DNA of 64,000 bases. It comes from Myxococcales bacterium. GTDB taxonomy: Bacteria; Myxococcota_A; Polyangia; Polyangiales; Polyangiaceae. Under the pieces are notes generated by a model, which was not told the DNA's origin, did no database searches, and saw nothing but the letters and a program-made list of their open reading frames with translations. This document shows positions 50,320-57,994 of this stretch, piece by piece. The first letter of the stretch is position 1; each line of letters begins with the position of its first letter. Position numbers and translations under genes: made by a program. The stretch lies in the NCBI GenBank assembly GCA_016712525.1, contig JADJQX010000007.1, positions 2,728,001 through 2,792,000 of the forward strand, read 5' to 3'.

Positions 50320-51689
50320 ACGACCTTCGTGCCATGGCCATCTCCCCGCTCGACGGGCGCTACGGCGCGCGGCTCGAGCGCCTCGCGAGCTACTTCTCGG
50401 AGCACGCGCTCATGAAGGCGCGGCTCCGCGTCGAGGTCGAGCACGCCATCGCCCTGTCCGACACGGGCCTCTTCGGCGCGCTCGACGAGGGGGAGACCGC
50501 GCGCCTCCGCGACGCGCACGCCACCTTCGACGCCGCAGCCTACGCGGAGCTCAAGGGCATCGAGGCCGAGGTTCGCCACGACGTGAAGGCGTGCGAGCTC
50601 TACTTGAAGCGAAAGGCGGCGCTCCGAAAGCCGAACCGCATCCACTTCGGCCTCACGTCGGAGGACGTGAACAACCTCGCCTACGGGACGCTGTTCGACG
50701 CCTTCCTCGCCGAGGTCGAGCTCCCCCTCCTCCGCGACGTGGCGATGGCGCTCGTCCCCCTCGTGCGCACGCACGCGGACACCCCCTTCCCCGCCGCAAC
50801 GCACGGGCAGCCGGCCTCGCCCACGACCGCCGGGAAGGAGCTCGCCGTCTTCCTGGGGCGCTTGCTTCGGTCGTACGACGCGCTCTCCCGCGTTCGCATC
50901 TACGGAAAGCTCAATGGGGCGACCGGGAACCGCTCGGCGGTCGTGGCCGCTCACCCGACGTACGACTGGGAGGCGTACGAGAAGCGGCTCGTGGAGCGCC
51001 TGGGGCTCGTCCCCAACGTGGCCACGACCCAGGTCGAGGATCACGACGCGTGGGCCCGCTGGCTCTCCGAGGTGCGCGTCGCGAACAACGTGGTGCTCGA
51101 CCTCTGCACCGACATGTGGCTCTACGTCTCACGTGGGCTCTTCGTGCAGAAGGCGAAGGCCGGCGAGGTGGGATCGTCGACGATGCCCCACAAGGTGAAC
51201 CCCATCCACTTCGAGAACGCCGAGGGGAACCTTCAGCTCTCGAACGCCCAGCTCGCGTTCCTCGCCGACAAGCTCCAGAAGTCGCGCATGCAGCGCGATC
51301 TGTCCGACAGCACCGTGAGCCGAAATGTCGGGGCGGCGCTCGCGCACCACGTGCTCGCGTACGAGGAGGTGCAGGTCGGGCTCTCCCGCGTCGCCCTGTC
51401 GGAGGAGGCGTGCCGAAAGGCGCTCGAGGCCACGCCCGAGCTCCTCGCCGAGCCGATCCAGACGATCCTGCGGCTCCACGTCGACGACGACCCGTACAAG
51501 CGGCTCCTCGAGCTCACCCGTGGGCGCGCGATCGGGCCCGCCGAGATGAAGGCCTTCGTCGACGGCCTCGACGTCGAGCACGGAGTGAAGGAGCAGCTCC
51601 GCGCGCTCGAGGTCACGTCGTACCTCGGTGACGCGGGGAAAATCGCCCGAAAGGTGCTCGCGATGGCGGAGGAGGCCTTCGGCTCATGA
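50316..51689 (+). CDS. purB: Adenylosuccinate lyase
   Basis: 457 residues from ATG 50316 (ATGA overlap). The E. coli-type PurB length and motifs are present: MAISPLDGRYGARLERLASY, HDVKACELYLKRKAA, HFGLTSEDVNNLAYG, ATHGQPASPTTAGKELAVFL and the fumarase-superfamily signature GSSTMPHKVNPIHFENAEGN. It removes fumarate from both SAICAR and adenylosuccinate, so it serves IMP and AMP synthesis. The substrate-binding HGQP and MPHKVNP loops are complete. Confidence 0.96.
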   Translation: MNDLRAMAISPLDGRYGARLERLASYFSEHALMKARLRVEVEHAIALSDTGLFGALDEGETARLRDAHATFDAAAYAELKGIEAEVRHDVKACELYLKRKAALRKPNRIHFGLTSEDVNNLAYGTLFDAFLAEVELPLLRDVAMALVPLVRTHADTPFPAATHGQPASPTTAGKELAVFLGRLLRSYDALSRVRIYGKLNGATGNRSAVVAAHPTYDWEAYEKRLVERLGLVPNVATTQVEDHDAWARWLSEVRVANNVVLDLCTDMWLYVSRGLFVQKAKAGEVGSSTMPHKVNPIHFENAEGNLQLSNAQLAFLADKLQKSRMQRDLSDSTVSRNVGAALAHHVLAYEEVQVGLSRVALSEEACRKALEATPELLAEPIQTILRLHVDDDPYKRLLELTRGRAIGPAEMKAFVDGLDVEHGVKEQLRALEVTSYLGDAGKIARKVLAMAEEAFGS

Positions 51690-52918
51690 AGGTCGCCGTG
51701 CTCGGAAAAGGGGGGCGCGAGCATGCGCTCCAGGCGAGGCTCGCGGCCGACATCGGCGAAGCGTCGGTCCTCGTCGTGCCCGGAAACCCAGGCATCCCCG
51801 GGTCGACGGGAGAGGTCGAGAGAGACGCGCTCGTGGGGTTCCTGCGCGAGCGTGGCGTGGAGCTCGCGGTCATCGGTCCGGAGGCGCTCCTCTCCGAAGG
51901 GGTCGCCGACCTCCTGCGCGAGGCCGGGATCCCGGTCGTGGGGCCGGGTCGAGAGGCCGCGCGCCTCGAGAGCGAGAAGACCTACGCCAAGGCCTTCTTC
52001 GAGCGGCACGGGGTGCCCACGGCGCGCGCCGTGGTGCTCGCGAGCGAAGAGGACGATTCCCGCCTCGACGCCTTTCCGGAGGGCGCCGTCGTGAAGCTCG
52101 ATGGCCTCGCCGAGGGCAAGGGGGTCATCGTCTGCGGCGACCCACGCGAGACGCGCGACGCCGTCGCCGAGCTGCGGGAGCGCTACGGCAAAGACAAGAA
52201 GCTCCTCGTCGAGGAGCGCCTCGAAGGCCCCGAGCTCACGGTGATGCTGCTCGTGTCGGACGGGTGCGCCAAGGTGCTCCCGGACTCGCGGGATCACAAG
52301 CGCCTCTCGGACGGAGACCTCGGTCCCAACACGGGGGGAATGGGCGCGTTCTCCCCGGTCCTCCCCAAGGACGACCCGCTCCACGCCGAGATCGCCGAGA
52401 CGATCGTGGACCCCATCGTGCGCGGCCTCGTCGCCGACGGCATCGCGTACCGCGGATTTCTCTACGTGGGCCTCATGCTCACGCCGCGGGGGCCGAAGGT
52501 CCTCGAGCTGAACGCGCGCTTCGGCGATCCCGAGGCCGAGGTGGTGCTCCCGCTCGTCGGTGGGAGCTTCGTCGCGCTCTGCAGGGCGTGCGCCGAGGGG
52601 TCGCTCGAACGCGAGACGCTCACCGTTCACGACGCGCACACGCTGGCCGTGGTGCTCGCGAGGCAAGGATATCCGCGCGCGCCGGAGGGGGCGCCGGTGG
52701 CCGTCTCGGCGAGCCTCGAGGCCCGTCCCACGTCGCACGTGTGCGTCGCCAACGCGCGGCGCGAGGGAGACACGCTGTCTCTCCCGTCGGGGCGCGCGCT
52801 CGTCGTCGTCGGCCGGGGAGCGAGCCCCGACGAGGCACGACGCGCGGCGTACGCGCGGGTCGCCGAGCACGGAGCTCCAGGCCTCGTGTACCGGCGAGAC
52901 ATCGGGGGTCGACCGTGA
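51686..52918 (+). CDS. purD: Phosphoribosylamine-glycine ligase (GAR synthetase)
   Basis: 410 residues from ATG 51686 (ATGA overlap). ATP-grasp enzyme: MKVAVLGKGGREHALQARLA at the N-terminus, LVVPGNPGIPGS, VIGPEALLSEGVADLLREAG, ARLESEKTYAKAFFERHGVP, VVKLDGLAEGKGVIVC, NTGGMGAFSPVL and LNARFGDPEAEVVLPLV. It ligates phosphoribosylamine and glycine to GAR with ATP, the second step of the pathway. It ends in a GTGA overlap with purN. Confidence 0.96.
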   Translation: MKVAVLGKGGREHALQARLAADIGEASVLVVPGNPGIPGSTGEVERDALVGFLRERGVELAVIGPEALLSEGVADLLREAGIPVVGPGREAARLESEKTYAKAFFERHGVPTARAVVLASEEDDSRLDAFPEGAVVKLDGLAEGKGVIVCGDPRETRDAVAELRERYGKDKKLLVEERLEGPELTVMLLVSDGCAKVLPDSRDHKRLSDGDLGPNTGGMGAFSPVLPKDDPLHAEIAETIVDPIVRGLVADGIAYRGFLYVGLMLTPRGPKVLELNARFGDPEAEVVLPLVGGSFVALCRACAEGSLERETLTVHDAHTLAVVLARQGYPRAPEGAPVAVSASLEARPTSHVCVANARREGDTLSLPSGRALVVVGRGASPDEARRAAYARVAEHGAPGLVYRRDIGGRP

Positions 52919-53499
52919 AACGCATCGCCGTGCTCGCTTCGGGGCGAGGGTCGAACCTCCGCGCCATTCACGCCGCGACGAGGTCCGGCGCGCTCGAGGG
53001 TGTCGCCGAGATCGTCGTCGTCGGGAGCGACAAACCTTCGGCGCAGGCGCTCGTCTTCGCGGGAGAGAACGGGATCCCGACCATCGCGCTCGCTCGCGAG
53101 GGCCGCTCACGCGAGGCCTGGGACGAGGAGCTCCTCCGCCGCCTCGAGCCGCACGCCCCGGACGTGGTGGTGCTCGCGGGGTTCATGCGGGTCTTGTCGG
53201 GCACGTTCGTGGCTGCCTACCGCGGGCGCATCGTCAACATCCACCCCGCCGACACACGCGCGCACCAGGGGCTCGGAGGTTACGCGTTCGCGTTCGAGCG
53301 CCACCTCGACGAGACGACGATCACCGTGCACCTCGTCGACGAGGGCCTCGACACCGGCGCCATCCTCGCCCAACGCGCCGTCGATCTTCGCGGGGTGACC
53401 TCCCTGCACGACGTCGAAGAGCGTGGCCTCGCCGTCGAGCACGCGCTCTATCCCGAGGCGCTCCGCGCTTTTCTTAACGGCCTGAGCACGCGGTCATGA
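52915..53499 (+). CDS. purN: Phosphoribosylglycinamide formyltransferase (folate-dependent)
   Basis: 194 residues from GTG 52915. VKRIAVLASGRGSNLRAIHA starts the Rossmann-like fold; VVLAGFMRVLSGTFVAAYRG, RIVNIHPADTR (catalytic His in NIHP), HQGLGGYAFAF and TITVHLVDEGLDTGAILAQR (catalytic Asp) are diagnostic. HPAD in place of the usual HPSLLP is a mild deviation. It transfers a formyl group from 10-formyl-tetrahydrofolate to GAR. It is the last coupled gene; purF follows after 98 bp. Confidence 0.93.
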   Translation: MKRIAVLASGRGSNLRAIHAATRSGALEGVAEIVVVGSDKPSAQALVFAGENGIPTIALAREGRSREAWDEELLRRLEPHAPDVVVLAGFMRVLSGTFVAAYRGRIVNIHPADTRAHQGLGGYAFAFERHLDETTITVHLVDEGLDTGAILAQRAVDLRGVTSLHDVEERGLAVEHALYPEALRAFLNGLSTRS

Positions 53500-53529
53500 T
53501 CCGCGATCTGTGCCGCCGATTTTTCGTCT

Positions 53530-53549
53530 CACGGCCCGAAACGGCCGTG
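53530..53549 (+). promoter_or_regulatory. Stem-loop upstream of purF
   Basis: CACGGCC (53530-53536) pairs perfectly with GGCCGTG (53543-53549) across CGAAAC, 49 bp before the purF ATG and 31 bp after the purN stop. It may terminate or attenuate read-through into purF, giving it its own control. It is not a recognised riboswitch. Confidence 0.4.
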
Positions 53550-53597
53550 TTCGCTGTTCGAGAGTCGTGACCGTCGATTTGGAAGTGAGAGACCACC

Positions 53598-55031
53598 ATG
53601 TGCGGAATTGTCGGCATTTTCGGTAAATCGGGCGTCGCCGAGAGCCTCGTCTACGCGCTCACCGCCGTGCAGCATCGTGGCCAGGACGCCGCCGGCGTCG
53701 TCACGTTCGACCGAAAGTTCCACCTCCACAAGGGGCGTGGTCTCGTCGCCGAAGTGTTCCGCGATGCCCGTGACATCGAAGGGCTCCGCGGCTCGATGGG
53801 GCTCGGTCACACACGCTACGCCACCCAAGGCAGCACCGAGCTGCTCGACGCCCAACCCTTCACCATGGCCTACCCCTTCGGGCTCGCCATGGTGCACAAC
53901 GGGAACGTCACGAACTTCGAGGCGCTCCGCAAGGAGCTCCAGCGCGATCGTCATCGTGTCATCGAGACCACGAACGACCTCGAGCTGCTCCTCTATACCC
54001 TCGCGCAGGAGCTCGAGGTCGTCGGCTACAAAGACCTCACGCCCGAAGGTGTATTCACCGCCGTACGGGCGCTCCGGAGCAAGGTCGACGGGGCCTACTC
54101 GACCATCACGATCCTCGCGCAAAAGGGCATGCTGGCGTTCCGGGACGTCCACGGCATCCGTCCGCTCCTGTACGGTCGCCGTGTCACCCCCGAGGGCGTC
54201 GAGCATGCGTTCGCGTCCGAGTCGACCGTGTTCGACTACCTCGGCTTCGAGAGGGTGCGCGACCTCGAGCCCGGCGAGACCCTCTACGTCGACGCCGAGG
54301 GCACGGTGCACACGAGCGTCGATACGAAGGGGCGCGGCGCCTTCTGCAGCTTCGAGCACATCTACTTCGCCCGTGAGGACTCGGTCTTCGACGGGCACCT
54401 CGTCGCGGGAGAGCGCGTGCGCATGGGGCGCCTCCTCGCCAAGGCCGTACGGGACGCCGGGCTCCACCCCGATGTCGTCATCGACGTGCCCTCGTCGGCC
54501 TACTTCGCGGCCTCCGCCATGTCCGAGGAGCTGGGCGTGCCCTACCGCCGCGGCCTCACGAAGAACAGCCACGTGGGCCGGAGCTTCATCGTCCCTTCGC
54601 AGATCGACAGGGAGCGTCTGGTTCGCCAAAAGCTCAATCCTATCGGGGACGTACTCGTGGGAAAGAAGGTCGCCATCGTGGACGACTCCATCGTCCGCGG
54701 CACCACCTCGAAGCACATCGTGAAGGTGATCCGGGAGAGCGGCGCCAAAGAGGTCTACATGGTCTCGGCCGCGCCCCCGTTGAAGCACCCCTGCGTGTAC
54801 GGCATCGACATCGCACGCCGGGCAGAGCTCATCGCGGCGACACACGACCTCGACGCGGTGCGGGCGGCGATCGGCGCCGACGCGGTCGTCTATCCGGACA
54901 TCAGCGAGTTCCGGAAGCTCTTCGCCGGGCGCCCGCACTGCTTCGCCTGCTTCGACGGCGACTACCCGACGGCCGTGAGCGAAGAGGAGCGTCGCTCGAT
55001 CGAGCGGGAGAAGGTGGCGTCACGACGGTAA
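53598..55031 (+). CDS. purF: Amidophosphoribosyltransferase
   Basis: 477 residues. The chain starts MCGIVGIFGKSGVAESLVYA, so Cys2 is the glutaminase nucleophile directly after the initiator Met, with no propeptide. AVQHRGQDAAGVVTF, LGHTRYATQGSTELLDAQPF and MVHNGNVTNFEALRKELQRD complete the N-terminal domain. The PRPP-binding loop is VAIVDDSIVRGTTSKHIV. Four cysteines (FCSFEHIYFAR, HPCVYGIDI and the HCFACFDGDYP pair) lie where the 4Fe-4S cluster ligands are in the Bacillus subtilis type, so it is probably an oxygen-sensitive Fe-S enzyme. It commits PRPP to purine synthesis and is feedback-inhibited by nucleotides. It ends the cluster and is followed by a terminator. Confidence 0.96.
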   Translation: MCGIVGIFGKSGVAESLVYALTAVQHRGQDAAGVVTFDRKFHLHKGRGLVAEVFRDARDIEGLRGSMGLGHTRYATQGSTELLDAQPFTMAYPFGLAMVHNGNVTNFEALRKELQRDRHRVIETTNDLELLLYTLAQELEVVGYKDLTPEGVFTAVRALRSKVDGAYSTITILAQKGMLAFRDVHGIRPLLYGRRVTPEGVEHAFASESTVFDYLGFERVRDLEPGETLYVDAEGTVHTSVDTKGRGAFCSFEHIYFAREDSVFDGHLVAGERVRMGRLLAKAVRDAGLHPDVVIDVPSSAYFAASAMSEELGVPYRRGLTKNSHVGRSFIVPSQIDRERLVRQKLNPIGDVLVGKKVAIVDDSIVRGTTSKHIVKVIRESGAKEVYMVSAAPPLKHPCVYGIDIARRAELIAATHDLDAVRAAIGADAVVYPDISEFRKLFAGRPHCFACFDGDYPTAVSEEERRSIEREKVASRR

Positions 55032-55040
55032 CTTGCGTCA

Positions 55041-55073
55041 CGCACCGACACTCGAAGAGGGAGCGTCGGTGCG
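55041..55073. terminator. Terminator between convergent purF and small-protein operon
   Basis: CGCACCGAC (55041-55049) pairs perfectly with GTCGGTGCG (55065-55073) across a 15-base loop. It lies 9 bp after the purF stop and 9 bp before the stop of the minus-strand gene at 55083. It may serve both; no T tract is evident. Confidence 0.6.
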
Positions 55074-55082
55074 CGGCGGTCG

Positions 55083-55313
55083 TCATTCGTCGTCGGGCGC
55101 GGGCGAAGCGAGGACACGCTCGAGAGTGCCGAGGGCATCCCGTGCGTTCCTCACGGCCGTGAACGCGTCGGCGAGGCCGTCGGTCACTTGGACCTTCTCG
55201 GCCCTCGGGAGCCGCTCGCCCCCGGAGAGGATGGTTTTCAGCTGTGCGGTCGCGGCGTCGAGCGTGAGGCGTGCGGCCTCCACACGCTCGGCGAGCTCGT
55301 TGGCGTCGCTCAT
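55083..55313 (-). CDS. Small helical protein, last gene of the RRM operon
   Basis: 76 residues from ATG 55313. Fully helical with regular leucines (ELAERVEAARLTLDAATAQL, GLADAFTAVRNARDALGTLE), no cysteine or signal; a short coiled-coil pair is plausible. It overlaps the preceding gene by 4 nt (ATGA), as the last of four genes starting with the RNA-binding protein. Family not recognised. Confidence 0.7.
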   Translation of the reverse strand: MSDANELAERVEAARLTLDAATAQLKTILSGGERLPRAEKVQVTDGLADAFTAVRNARDALGTLERVLASPAPDDE

Positions 55314-55651
55314 CGGAACGCCCTCACGTCTTCCAGAGCACGACGTACGTCGGCCCAGTCGACGCGGGGGAGCCCACGCGCTTCGTGAGAGCCCTCCCAC
55401 TCGGCGCCGACCGCCTCGAGCACGGCGAGCCGCGTCGAACCGACGGCGGTGATCGGCGCGGCTTCGAGCCGACCTCGGTGGCCGTCGCTCGCCGAAGCAC
55501 GGTAACCCGAAGGCTCCGTGTCGGCGGTCGGGCCGATGCGGAGACTCAGCCAGAGTGGCCCGCACGTGAGGTCGTAGATGGTGTCGCGCCGATCACGAAA
55601 CTGGTTCGCGATCGAGAGACGCTCGGGATCTAGGCCTGAAGGTCGAGCCAT
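55310..55651 (-). CDS. Small unknown protein, third gene of the RRM operon
   Basis: 113 residues from ATG 55651. It reads as a mixed alpha/beta domain: LTCGPLWLSLRIGPTADTEP, SGYRASASDGHRGRLEAAPI, VGSTRLAVLEAVGAEWEGSH and VDWADVRRALEDVRAFR. No motif of a known family, no export signal. It overlaps the preceding gene by 22 bp and the next by 4 bp, so translation is tightly coupled. Confidence 0.65.
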   Translation of the reverse strand: MARPSGLDPERLSIANQFRDRRDTIYDLTCGPLWLSLRIGPTADTEPSGYRASASDGHRGRLEAAPITAVGSTRLAVLEAVGAEWEGSHEARGLPRVDWADVRRALEDVRAFR

Positions 55652-55896
55652 ACACGCCTCGCTTTGCGGTACGCGGTGGTCGCCGCGCTGCGGGACTCGT
55701 CGATGGAGAGAGCCGTCATGCCGAGTCGCGTGAGCTCTGCACGGAAGAAGGGCGCGATGCGCGCGCGCGCCTCCCCGAGGGTGCCCGGCCAACCGCCGAG
55801 CGCGGGGCGCCCCTCTCGGACGAAGGTCGCGTGGACGTGACGCGCCCAGAGAGCGCCTACCGTCTGCGCGCCGTCGTCGAGGACCGTGGTCCTCAT
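55630..55896 (-). CDS. Small unknown protein, second gene of the RRM operon
   Basis: 88 residues from ATG 55896 (an earlier in-frame start at 55929 would run into the RRM gene). Sequence: TTVLDDGAQTVGALWARHVH, a Gly/Pro turn, LGEARARIAPFFRAELTRLG and MTALSIDESRSAATTAYRKA. No recognised family. It begins 29 bp after the RNA-binding protein. Confidence 0.6.
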   Translation of the reverse strand: MRTTVLDDGAQTVGALWARHVHATFVREGRPALGGWPGTLGEARARIAPFFRAELTRLGMTALSIDESRSAATTAYRKARRVWLDLQA

Positions 55897-55925
55897 GGGG
55901 GACGCCTCCACGATCGAGGGGAGAT

Positions 55926-56216
55926 TCAACGGCGGAAACGGCCGCCGCCGCCACCACCGCCACCCGCGGGACGATCCTCGGCTTCGTTCACGCGGAGGGC
56001 GCGGCCGTCGAGGAGCGCGCCGTTCATTTGCGCGATCGCCGAGGTGGCCTCGTCGGAGGTGCTCATCGTGACGAACGCGAAGCCACGCGACCGGCCGGTC
56101 TCGCGGTCGGTCATGACGCGAACGTCCGTGACGGTGCCGGACTGCGAGAACGCGTCGCGGAGCGAGTCTTGGGTCGCGTCGTAGGAGAGGTTGCCGATGT
56201 AGAGACGATTGCCCAT
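55926..56216 (-). CDS. RRM-domain RNA-binding protein with Gly-rich tail
   Basis: 96 residues from ATG 56216. One RNA recognition motif: RNP2 LYIGNL, RNP1 RGFAFVTM, and the helices SLRDAFSQSG and EATSAIAQMNGALLDGRALR. A tail of about eight glycines then RFRR is typical of bacterial RRM (Rbp-like) proteins of cyanobacteria and myxobacteria, which respond to cold or stress and bind U-rich RNA. The 5' leader contains an 8-bp hairpin (56281-56302) that could regulate it. It heads a four-gene operon. Confidence 0.9.
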   Translation of the reverse strand: MGNRLYIGNLSYDATQDSLRDAFSQSGTVTDVRVMTDRETGRSRGFAFVTMSTSDEATSAIAQMNGALLDGRALRVNEAEDRPAGGGGGGGGRFRR

Positions 56217-56280
56217 GATGAATTGCCTAATTTCTGCGGCTTGTTCGAGCCCGGCCCCACGCCGTGGGGAGCCGAGTGGT

Positions 56281-56302
56281 GGTGCGCGACCGGACGCGCA
56301 CC
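56281..56302 (-). promoter_or_regulatory. Perfect hairpin in the RRM gene leader
   Basis: GGTGCGCG (56281-56288) pairs with CGCGCACC (56295-56302) across a 6-base loop. On the minus strand it lies in the 5' untranslated leader, about 65 bases before the RRM ATG, and is followed by another G/C-rich inverted repeat. Structured leaders are common for cold- or stress-responsive RNA-binding protein genes. Confidence 0.4.
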
Positions 56303-56452
56303 CACGCAACAACGAATCTCGCAGAAAAAGGCGCATTCCCAAGGTTTGGGCTTGGCGACCGTCGATGCGGCAACGTTCTTGTGAGTGAGGGAGGTGGTAT
56401 CACCATCTCGCGATTGCGCAAGCCATGGTTTGGCCACCGTCGAGACGCGCCC

Positions 56453-56827
56453 CTATTTGAGCGGGTCGCGTGAGTCGCCCGAAGCTCGAGGTGGCGGCGC
56501 GCCGTACGCTCCGACAGGGCTCGGCGGGTGCATGGGCGCGGCGGCATCGGCCCGGCTCCCCGCGTCGGGAGCGGGGTTCGGTGGCGCGCCGTAGGGCATC
56601 ACGATGCCCTTGGTCGAGTCCTGTGGCGGCTCGACCTTCGAGCAACCGCTCACCCCGGCGACCGCAACGATCGAGACCGCACCGAGGAAAATTTGAGCCC
56701 GGGTCGCGCCCTCGGCCATCGTGCGTGGAGCGACCGCCGGTCCGACGGGTCCGTGTCCGCAGAACGGGCAGAGAGGGTCGGTCGAGCGAACGTGCCGGGC
56801 GCAGGCCGCGCAGAGGGAGAGTGCCAC
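56453..56827 (-). CDS. Zinc-ribbon / lipobox / YGAPP-repeat protein, copy C
   Basis: 124 residues from ATG 56827. A cytoplasmic-type zinc ribbon comes first: Cys6/Cys9 (SLCAAC) and Cys20/Cys23 (LCPFCG). A hydrophobic stretch (FLGAVSIVAVAGVSGC, Cys62) ends in a good lipobox VSGC, followed by Pro/Ala-rich sequence with two YGAPP motifs. Such an N-terminal metal site ahead of a lipoprotein signal is unusual; if processed, the zinc ribbon would be released as part of the signal peptide. It is the third of three paralogues on this strand, 53 bp after copy B. Function unknown. Confidence 0.8.
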   Translation of the reverse strand: MALSLCAACARHVRSTDPLCPFCGHGPVGPAVAPRTMAEGATRAQIFLGAVSIVAVAGVSGCSKVEPPQDSTKGIVMPYGAPPNPAPDAGSRADAAAPMHPPSPVGAYGAPPPRASGDSRDPLK

Positions 56828-56880
56828 CCGGGCGAGCGTAGCGCGCCCGCGCCGGGTCGAGTAGCTCTAGCTACGACTCC

Positions 56881-57165
56881 TCAGGGCCCGGTCTTCGCTC
56901 CGCCATCGGCCTCGACGGCCTGACCGTTCGGGGCGTCGACATCGTGAGCGTCGGCCGGGCGCTGCGGAGGCTGCGGGCCGCCGTAACACGCGACCATCGC
57001 CGCCGAGAACGCCGTGACCCCACCGAACGCGAGCACGGCGCGACCGATCCGACCGAAGGAATCGGCGGCCGCCGTCGCGCCTTCCGCCACCATCGTGGTG
57101 CCGCAGTAGGGGCAGCTCTCCGAGCGCACGTGACGCTCGCAACCCGCGCAGACCCGGAGGCTCAT
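56881..57165 (-). CDS. Zinc-ribbon / lipobox protein, copy B
   Basis: 94 residues from ATG 57165, overlapping the stop of copy A by 4 nt. Cys6/Cys9 (RVCAGC) and Cys18/Cys21 (SCPYCG) form the zinc ribbon. The hydrophobic part AVLAFGGVTAFSAAMVAC ends at Cys60, then YGG and a Pro/Asp-rich tail that has lost the YGAPP repeats of its siblings. Confidence 0.8.
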   Translation of the reverse strand: MSLRVCAGCERHVRSESCPYCGTTMVAEGATAAADSFGRIGRAVLAFGGVTAFSAAMVACYGGPQPPQRPADAHDVDAPNGQAVEADGGAKTGP

Positions 57166-57539
57166 CGGCCACCGTCCGGCGGAGGGGCGCCGTAGGGAGG
57201 GACCGCCCCCGCATCGGGTGGAGGCGGAGGTGCACCGTACGCAGCCACAGGGCCACCGTCGGGGCCCGGGGTCGCGTCGGGGACGGCGGCATCCACCGGG
57301 ACCGGCGCGCCGTAGACGGGAGCAGCCGTCGCCGTGGGGCTCGTGCCCGCGTCTTGCCCGGTAGTCTCGCCTCCGCACGCGACGGCGGCCGTGACCAACG
57401 TGGCGGCTCCGAAGACCATCGCCGCTCGCGTCGCACGCGAGTGCGGGACGGGCAGCGCGGCGGTCTCCGTCGTGCCGCAGAACGGGCACGTGGCTTCTCG
57501 AACGTGGCGGCTACACGCCGCGCAGAGGCGAAGGCTCAT
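57162..57539 (-). CDS. Zinc-ribbon / lipobox / YGAPP-repeat protein, copy A
   Basis: 125 residues from ATG 57539. Cys6/Cys9 (RLCAAC) and Cys18/Cys21 (TCPFCG) make the zinc ribbon; RHVRE follows in all three copies as RHVR. The hydrophobic part MVFGAATLVTAAVAC ends at Cys55. The tail holds several YGAP(P) motifs separated by Asp/Ala/Gly/Pro stretches. The first of three tandem copies, which diverged after local duplication. Family not recognised. Confidence 0.82.
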   Translation of the reverse strand: MSLRLCAACSRHVREATCPFCGTTETAALPVPHSRATRAAMVFGAATLVTAAVACGGETTGQDAGTSPTATAAPVYGAPVPVDAAVPDATPGPDGGPVAAYGAPPPPPDAGAVPPYGAPPPDGGR

Positions 57540-57614
57540 GCGTTCTATGATGCGGGCCTCCCATGGGCCACGTCGAGGCGAAACGAACGCCGTCAGAATC
57601 CCGAGCGAAACAAG

Positions 57615-57944
57615 CTACTTACGAAACGTGAAGTAGGCCGCTCCCACCAAACAGACGGCCGCCGCAGCGTGGTTCCACGAGAGCTTCTCTTTCATCCACA
57701 GCGTGGCGAACACACCGAAGACCGCGAGCGAGATCACCTCCTGGGTGACCTTCAGCTCGACGAGCGAGAGCCTGCCGTACCCGAGGCGATTGGCTGGCAC
57801 GGCGAAGCAGTACTCGAAGAACGCGATGCCCCAGCTCGTGACGACGGCGACCCACAGCGGCGACGCCGCCTGGTGCCGGAGGTGGCGATACCAAGCGAAG
57901 GTCATGAACACGTTCGAGACCACGAGGAGGAGGACCGTAGGCAC
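57615..57944 (-). CDS. DUF486 (DMT-like) small membrane protein
   Basis: 109 residues. Four transmembrane helices (VLLLVVSNVFMTFAWYRHLR, LWVAVVTSWGIAFFEYCFAV, VTQEVISLAVFGVFATLWMK, NHAAAAVCLVGAAYFTFRK) and the motifs NVFMTFAWYRHL and PANRLGYGR mark DUF486, the half-size relatives of the drug/metabolite transporters. They are expected to work as dimers; substrates unknown. Gap to the aldo/keto reductase stop is 51 bp and to copy A of the zinc-ribbon proteins 75 bp. Confidence 0.9.
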   Translation of the reverse strand: MPTVLLLVVSNVFMTFAWYRHLRHQAASPLWVAVVTSWGIAFFEYCFAVPANRLGYGRLSLVELKVTQEVISLAVFGVFATLWMKEKLSWNHAAAAVCLVGAAYFTFRK

Positions 57945-57994
57945 GCGCGGTCTCTACACCGCGGCGCCAAGAGCCGCAAAGCCCCTCCGCGAGC

